Assembly: GCA_020639115.1 (NCBI GenBank)
Contig: JACKHG010000012.1
Span: forward strand, 1 to 64,000
Length of the DNA stretch: 64,000 nucleotides
Direction of reading: 5' to 3'
Origin: Phycisphaerales bacterium
Lineage (GTDB): Bacteria > Planctomycetota > Phycisphaerae > UBA1845
Shown: in pieces, positions 60,068-64,000 of the stretch
Layout: every line of letters starts with the position of its first letter
Position numbering within the stretch: the stretch's first letter is position 1
Position numbers and translations under genes: made by a program
The notes under the pieces: generated by a model
The model's database searches: none
The model's input: the letters and a program-made list of their open reading frames with translations, nothing else
Told to the model about the DNA's origin: nothing

Positions 60068-60964
60068 ATGCACTTACGCACAGCTCTGGAAGCAGCGGGA
60101 GACACCCATCAGAACATCGGCACGATCGAACGGGCGTTGTCCGTGGCGGTCGGTGCAAAGCTCGTGTGGTCGGGACTGAAACGCGGGCGGAGCATCTCCG
60201 GGCAGTTGCTATCCGCAGCCGGTAGTTATCTCACCTATCGTGGCATTTCCGGATTCTGTCCGGCGTACGCCGCGCTCGACGGGTCCGCGCCGGGGCCGCT
60301 CAGCCTGTTCGTCAGCGAGATCCGCGTGAGCGAGGCGGTGACGATCGACCGTCCGGCGGAGGAGCTCTACGGGTTCTGGCGGGACCTGGGCAATCTGCCG
60401 CGGGTGATGCCGCACGTGCAGCAGGTCACCGTGCTGGACGAGCGGCGTTCGCACTGGCGGGTGGACGGTCCGGGGAAATCCAGCATGGAGTGGGACGCGC
60501 GGATCACCGCCGACGAGCCGAACACGTACATCGAGTGGGCCTCGGAAGAGGGGATCTACCTGCAGCACCGCGGGGCGGTGGAGTTCGAGTCGGCGCCGGC
60601 GGACCGGGGCACGATCGTCCGGGTGATGCTGCTGTACCGGCCGCTGGGCGGCGCCGTGGCGGCGTTTCTCGCGAAGGTGTTTCACCGGGCGCCGAGCCAG
60701 GAGATCCGCGAGGACCTGCGCCGCTTCAAGCAGTTGATGGAGACGGGCGAGATCGCGACGGCGGAGGGGCCGTCGGCGCGGCGCGCCGTCACGCCGGCGG
60801 AAACGGACTCCGAGGACAGCCGACGACCGCGGTTGCGGAGTTCGGTCCAGCCAGTCGATCTGCATGAAGACGAACCGTTGCGGCGCGGCGACGCGTGCGA
60901 CCCCGTCGACGAGGCGGCGCTGGAGTCTTTTCCCGCGAGCGACCCGCCGTCCTGGAACGGATGA
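60068..60964 (+). CDS. DUF2892-SRPBCC protein (cyclase/dehydrase-like)
   Basis: A 298-aa protein. Residues about 10-75 form a DUF2892-type membrane-associated region (NIGTIERALSVAVGAKLVWS, SGQLLSAAGSYLTYRGISGF). Residues about 90-230 form an SRPBCC lipid- or polyketide-binding domain (SEAVTIDRPAEELYGFWRDL, NLPRVMPHVQQVTVLDERRS). The C-terminus ends EAALESFPASDPPSWNG, a short motif I have often seen at the end of unrelated bacterial proteins, of unknown meaning. It is followed 64 bases later by the alcohol dehydrogenase gene, a pairing I regard as common in bacteria under stress control. Confidence 0.82.
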   Translation: MHLRTALEAAGDTHQNIGTIERALSVAVGAKLVWSGLKRGRSISGQLLSAAGSYLTYRGISGFCPAYAALDGSAPGPLSLFVSEIRVSEAVTIDRPAEELYGFWRDLGNLPRVMPHVQQVTVLDERRSHWRVDGPGKSSMEWDARITADEPNTYIEWASEEGIYLQHRGAVEFESAPADRGTIVRVMLLYRPLGGAVAAFLAKVFHRAPSQEIREDLRRFKQLMETGEIATAEGPSARRAVTPAETDSEDSRRPRLRSSVQPVDLHEDEPLRRGDACDPVDEAALESFPASDPPSWNG

Positions 60965-61028
60965 GGCAGGCGGACAGGCCGGATGCAACGCCTTGGGGCA
61001 AGGATTCTCAGCAGGAAAGGACGCGGCG

Positions 61029-62195
61029 ATGCGCGCAGTATGCTGGTTTGGTGAGCACGACGTGCGGGTGGAAAACGTGCCGGATCCCCAGATCGTCAAT
61101 CCGCGGGACGCGATCGTGCGGGTCACGGCCACCGCGATCTGCGGATCGGACCTGCACCTCTACGACGGCGTGATTCCGACGATGCAGGCCGGGGATATCC
61201 TGGGCCACGAATTCATGGGGGAAGTGGTCGAGAAGGGCGCGGCGGTGAACAACCTCGCAGTGGGCGACGTGGTGGTCGTGCCGTTCAACATCGCCTGCGG
61301 CGGATGCTGGTACTGCAAGCACGAGCAGTTTTCGCTCTGCGACAACTCCAACCCCAACGCGTGGATGGCCGAGACGCTGTACGGCCACGCGCCGTCGGGC
61401 CTGTTTGGCTATTCCCACATGCTGGGCGGATACGCGGGCGGGCAGGCGGAGTTCGTGCGCGTGCCGTTCGCGGACACCGGCCTGTTCAGGGTCGAGCGCG
61501 ACCTGCCGGCGGAGAAGGTGCTGTTTCTGACGGACATTTTCCCGACGGGCTACCAGGCGGCCGAGAACTGCAACATCCAGGAGGGGGACACGGTCGCGGT
61601 CTGGGGTTGCGGGCCGGTGGGTCAGTTCGCGATCCGCAGCGCGCTGATGCTCGGCGCGGAGCGCGTGGTCGCGATCGACGAGGTGCCCGAGCGGTTGCAG
61701 ATGGCCACCGCCGCCGGCGCGGAAACGATCGACTTCACCGGGGAGAAGGTGTACGAGGCGCTGATGGACATCACCGGCGGGCGCGGACCGGACGCGTGCA
61801 TCGACGCGGTCGGCCTGGAGGCGCACGGCGCGACGCTGGATGCGCTGTACGACCGCGTCAAGGTGGCGGTCTACATGGCGACGGATCGGGCCCACGTGCT
61901 GCGCCAGGCGATCCGGGTGTGTCGCAAGGGCGGCACCGTATCCATTCCCGGCGTCTACGGCGGCCTGATCGACAAATTCCCCATGGGGCCGGCGTTCGGT
62001 AAAGCGCTCACCCTGAAGATGGGCCAGACGCACGTGCACCGCTACCTGCCGAAGCTGATGGAGCACATCCGCAACGGGGACATCGACCCGTCGTTCGTGG
62101 TCACGCACCGCTTCGGGCTGGACGACGCCGCGGAGGCGTACGCCACGTTCCACGAGCAGCGCGACGGTTGCGTCAAGGTCGTGCTGCAGCCCTAG
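61029..62195 (+). CDS. Zinc-dependent alcohol dehydrogenase (formaldehyde dehydrogenase-like)
   Basis: A 388-aa medium-chain dehydrogenase. Catalytic zinc ligands lie in ICGSDLHLYDG and GHEFMGEV. The structural zinc site is CGGCWYCKHEQFSLC. The NAD loop is VWGCGPVGQFAIRSALMLGA. The insert PSGLFGYSHMLGGYAGGQAE places it near glutathione-independent formaldehyde dehydrogenases and related enzymes. The ATG at 61029 has AAAGGA upstream; longer in-frame starts run into the previous gene. It probably oxidises alcohols or aldehydes with NAD, and the exact substrate is not determined. Confidence 0.92.
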   Translation: MRAVCWFGEHDVRVENVPDPQIVNPRDAIVRVTATAICGSDLHLYDGVIPTMQAGDILGHEFMGEVVEKGAAVNNLAVGDVVVVPFNIACGGCWYCKHEQFSLCDNSNPNAWMAETLYGHAPSGLFGYSHMLGGYAGGQAEFVRVPFADTGLFRVERDLPAEKVLFLTDIFPTGYQAAENCNIQEGDTVAVWGCGPVGQFAIRSALMLGAERVVAIDEVPERLQMATAAGAETIDFTGEKVYEALMDITGGRGPDACIDAVGLEAHGATLDALYDRVKVAVYMATDRAHVLRQAIRVCRKGGTVSIPGVYGGLIDKFPMGPAFGKALTLKMGQTHVHRYLPKLMEHIRNGDIDPSFVVTHRFGLDDAAEAYATFHEQRDGCVKVVLQP

Positions 62196-62315
62196 AGCAA
62201 GCTCTATTCATGTGTTGCGGGCGTGCCCCGGCTTTCTTCGAGCACGGACCCGCACTTTGACGCTACAGGTGCATGGGGGACGCGCCAGGACAGTCGCCGC
62301 GGGCGCGGCCGGCCA

Positions 62316-63743
62316 TCAATTCGCAAACGCACCCTGGAAATCGGCGAAGTCGCGCAGGTCGATGTTGCCCGAGCTGTCGCCGCGCGCGGCGTCAAACACG
62401 TCGCACAGGCAGTCGGAGAATTCCACTTCCGGACCCGTGAGGCACGCGTCGAAGGCCGCCAGGTCGGCGAGATCGATGTCGCCGTCGTTGTCGTAATCGT
62501 GCTGCAACGGCCGTTCCACCGTTCCGGTGGGCACAAGCTTGAAGACCTCACCGCCGAGATCGCAGATATAGAGTTCGCCGTTGCCATCCTCGCCGAACGA
62601 AGAGACGAGGCTGATCGAGCCCTGGCCGGCGGGCGGAGCGAGTTGGCTCGTGCGGTCGGTGACGGTGCCGACCGAGCCGTTCAGGTAGTGGAACGACCAG
62701 ATTTCGGCTGTGGCGTAGTCGGCGAGGAAGTAGGTGCCGCGCAGGTCGGGGATGGCGCATCCGCGGTAGACGTTGCCGCCCGTAACCGCCTGGCGGCTGG
62801 TCTGGTACTGATTGTAGTCGTAGATCGGCAGGGTCAGTGACGGATCGTTGCAGGTGCAGCCGCTGACGGTGCAGTGGCTGCCTGCGTTGTTCGAGCACGC
62901 TGTGCCCTCCATGCAATCCCAACCGAAATTGATGCCCCCGGGGACGCCGGCTGGGTGGAAGGAAACCTCCTCGCGGTAGTCCTGGCCGACATCGCCGATG
63001 TAAAGGTCGCCGGTCAGGCGATCGAAGCTGCAGCGATACGGATTGCGCAGGCCATAGTCGAACACCTCGCCCGCACCGCCTGCGGTCGCGAACGGATTGT
63101 CCGGCGGGATCGCGTAGTTGCGGTTGGCATCACCGGGAAAGTCATCGCCATCGACGTCGATGCGGAGGATCTTGCCGAGCAGCAGACTGGTGTTCTGCGC
63201 GCGTTGGCCGGGGTCGCAACCGCTGCCGCCGTCGCCGGTCGCGATGTGCAGGTAGCCGTTGAGCGGACTGAATCCGATCCATCCGCCGTTGTGGTTCGTG
63301 AACGGCTGGTCGAAGGTGAGGATTGTCGTCTTGCTGGCAGTGTTGGCGACGTCCGGGTTGGCGGAGACCTGGTACCGGGCGATGACGGTGTCGCCGCCGA
63401 GCGAGCTGGACGTGTAGTTGACGTAGAAATAGCCGTTGCTCGCGTAGTCGGGATGGAAGGCGAGTCCGAGGAGGCCCTGCTCGTTGCCGCTGGTCAGCAC
63501 GTCGCTGACCGTGACGAACGGCGTCGCGTTGATCGTGCCGGAGGTAAGGTTGAGGATGCGGATCTGCGCCGTGTTCTGCTCGACGATGAAGAGCCGGTCC
63601 GTATCGCCGGGTGGTGCGGTGACGAAGTCGGGCCGGTTGAGACCGGTCGCGACGCGGACGGTGCCGAAGGGCGTGGCCGCCCGGGTCGCAGCGGCGGTAA
63701 GCACACTTGTTGTGAAAACCAATAGCGTGAATCGCGCGGACAT
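62316..63743 (-). CDS. Secreted PQQ-type sugar dehydrogenase with dockerin-like tail
   Basis: A 475-aa exported protein (signal peptide LLVFTTSVLTAAATRA, GGAGAAAG before the ATG). The body is a glucose/sorbosone dehydrogenase six-bladed propeller: NRPDFVTAPPGDTDRLFIVE, GLLGLAFHPDYASNGYFYVN, TNHNGGWIGFSPLNGYLHIA and YGLRNPYRCSFDRLTGDLYI. An unusual Cys-rich loop (CMEGTACSNNAGSHC) lies in the last third. The tail DYDNDGDIDLADLAAFDAC plus SSGNIDLRDFADFQ is dockerin-like. It should oxidise sugars outside the cell if PQQ is bound. Confidence 0.9.
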   Translation of the reverse strand: MSARFTLLVFTTSVLTAAATRAATPFGTVRVATGLNRPDFVTAPPGDTDRLFIVEQNTAQIRILNLTSGTINATPFVTVSDVLTSGNEQGLLGLAFHPDYASNGYFYVNYTSSSLGGDTVIARYQVSANPDVANTASKTTILTFDQPFTNHNGGWIGFSPLNGYLHIATGDGGSGCDPGQRAQNTSLLLGKILRIDVDGDDFPGDANRNYAIPPDNPFATAGGAGEVFDYGLRNPYRCSFDRLTGDLYIGDVGQDYREEVSFHPAGVPGGINFGWDCMEGTACSNNAGSHCTVSGCTCNDPSLTLPIYDYNQYQTSRQAVTGGNVYRGCAIPDLRGTYFLADYATAEIWSFHYLNGSVGTVTDRTSQLAPPAGQGSISLVSSFGEDGNGELYICDLGGEVFKLVPTGTVERPLQHDYDNDGDIDLADLAAFDACLTGPEVEFSDCLCDVFDAARGDSSGNIDLRDFADFQGAFAN

Positions 63744-64000
63744 CGCTTCTTTCTCCGGTCGGGGTCGGTTGTATGTTCGGTGCAATCCGGCACGGCGGTG
63801 CAGCCCGGCACCCGCAGAGAGGATACGCGGACGTCCGGCGGCGTGTAAACCGCCGGGCTGAAAAAGGGTACATCTGGCGTGTGTCCGCCCGTTTACGGCG
63901 TTTGGACAAGCAGCGCTCGCGCTACGGGGCCGGTGCAGGGCAGATGTTCGCGTAACGCGCCTGCTGAATGGCCACCCAGCACTGGTGCGTAGGACCACCG
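63744..64000. other. Upstream region of the sugar dehydrogenase gene
   Basis: The last 257 bases of the window. Open frames here lack ribosome binding sites and known motifs. I see no gene start. Confidence 0.4.

Noticed and set aside
1..64000. tRNA or rRNA genes
   Set aside because: No GGTTCGANTCC-type T-arm with a matching acceptor stem and no rRNA core sequence was noticed by eye. A covariance-model scan would be decisive and was not possible.

Overview
The window is high-GC DNA of a planctomycete, most likely from the Phycisphaerae side of the phylum. This is inferred from several marks seen together: membrane proteins ending in a CxxCGYxL...CxECG zinc ribbon, an anchored protein with the short Cys-rich domain common in Planctomycetes and Acidobacteria, many secreted proteins ending in dockerin-like DxDGDGDVDL repeats, two HAF-repeat proteins, an L34 whose N-terminus reads MHYPRRNS, and an RsmH with an N-terminal extension. 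No rRNA, tRNA, CRISPR array, transposase, prophage or integrase was recognised.

Layout. 0-6 kb: the end of hutI, a zinc-ribbon membrane protein, a cupin, ndk, then a plus-strand run of a 71-aa protein, ligA, a membrane protein and a small HNH protein, followed by a hairpin-bearing tandem repeat. 6-13.5 kb: two unknown exported or membrane proteins, a GT2 glycosyltransferase, then a double GT2 gene and an ASKHA/ROK-like gene that are both frameshifted. 13.6-24 kb: a secreted M14 carboxypeptidase, a GH10-like lipoprotein, an anchored protein, a GAF-sigma54 activator and tandem HAF proteins. 24-33 kb: rpmH (minus), thiL-tsaE and two small genes, an ABC exporter with its membrane fusion protein, a 35-aa membrane peptide and a cyclotransferase-acetyltransferase fusion. 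33-39.7 kb: small planctomycete proteins, a lipoprotein, folD, a C45-type Ntn hydrolase and ribH-nusB-ftsY.

39.7-50.5 kb is a signalling island: a 1633-aa CheB-CheR-PAS histidine kinase, an 854-aa protein with two receivers, a diguanylate cyclase domain and a histidine kinase, and seven stand-alone receiver proteins in overlapping pairs. No DNA-binding output domain, CheA, CheW or chemoreceptor is present. This is the most system-like part of the window. 50.7-57.2 kb holds two large convergent secreted metalloproteases sharing one strong terminator. 57.5-64 kb holds an HI0933-type flavoprotein, rsmH, an SRPBCC membrane protein, a zinc alcohol dehydrogenase and a secreted sugar dehydrogenase.

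Recurring themes are C-terminal dockerin-like modules on six exported proteins with no cohesin in view, dispersed GC-rich hairpin repeats between genes, and several genes whose start codon lies only 6-10 bases after a -10-like hexamer, which suggests leaderless transcripts. All functional statements come from reading motifs. No database search was run.
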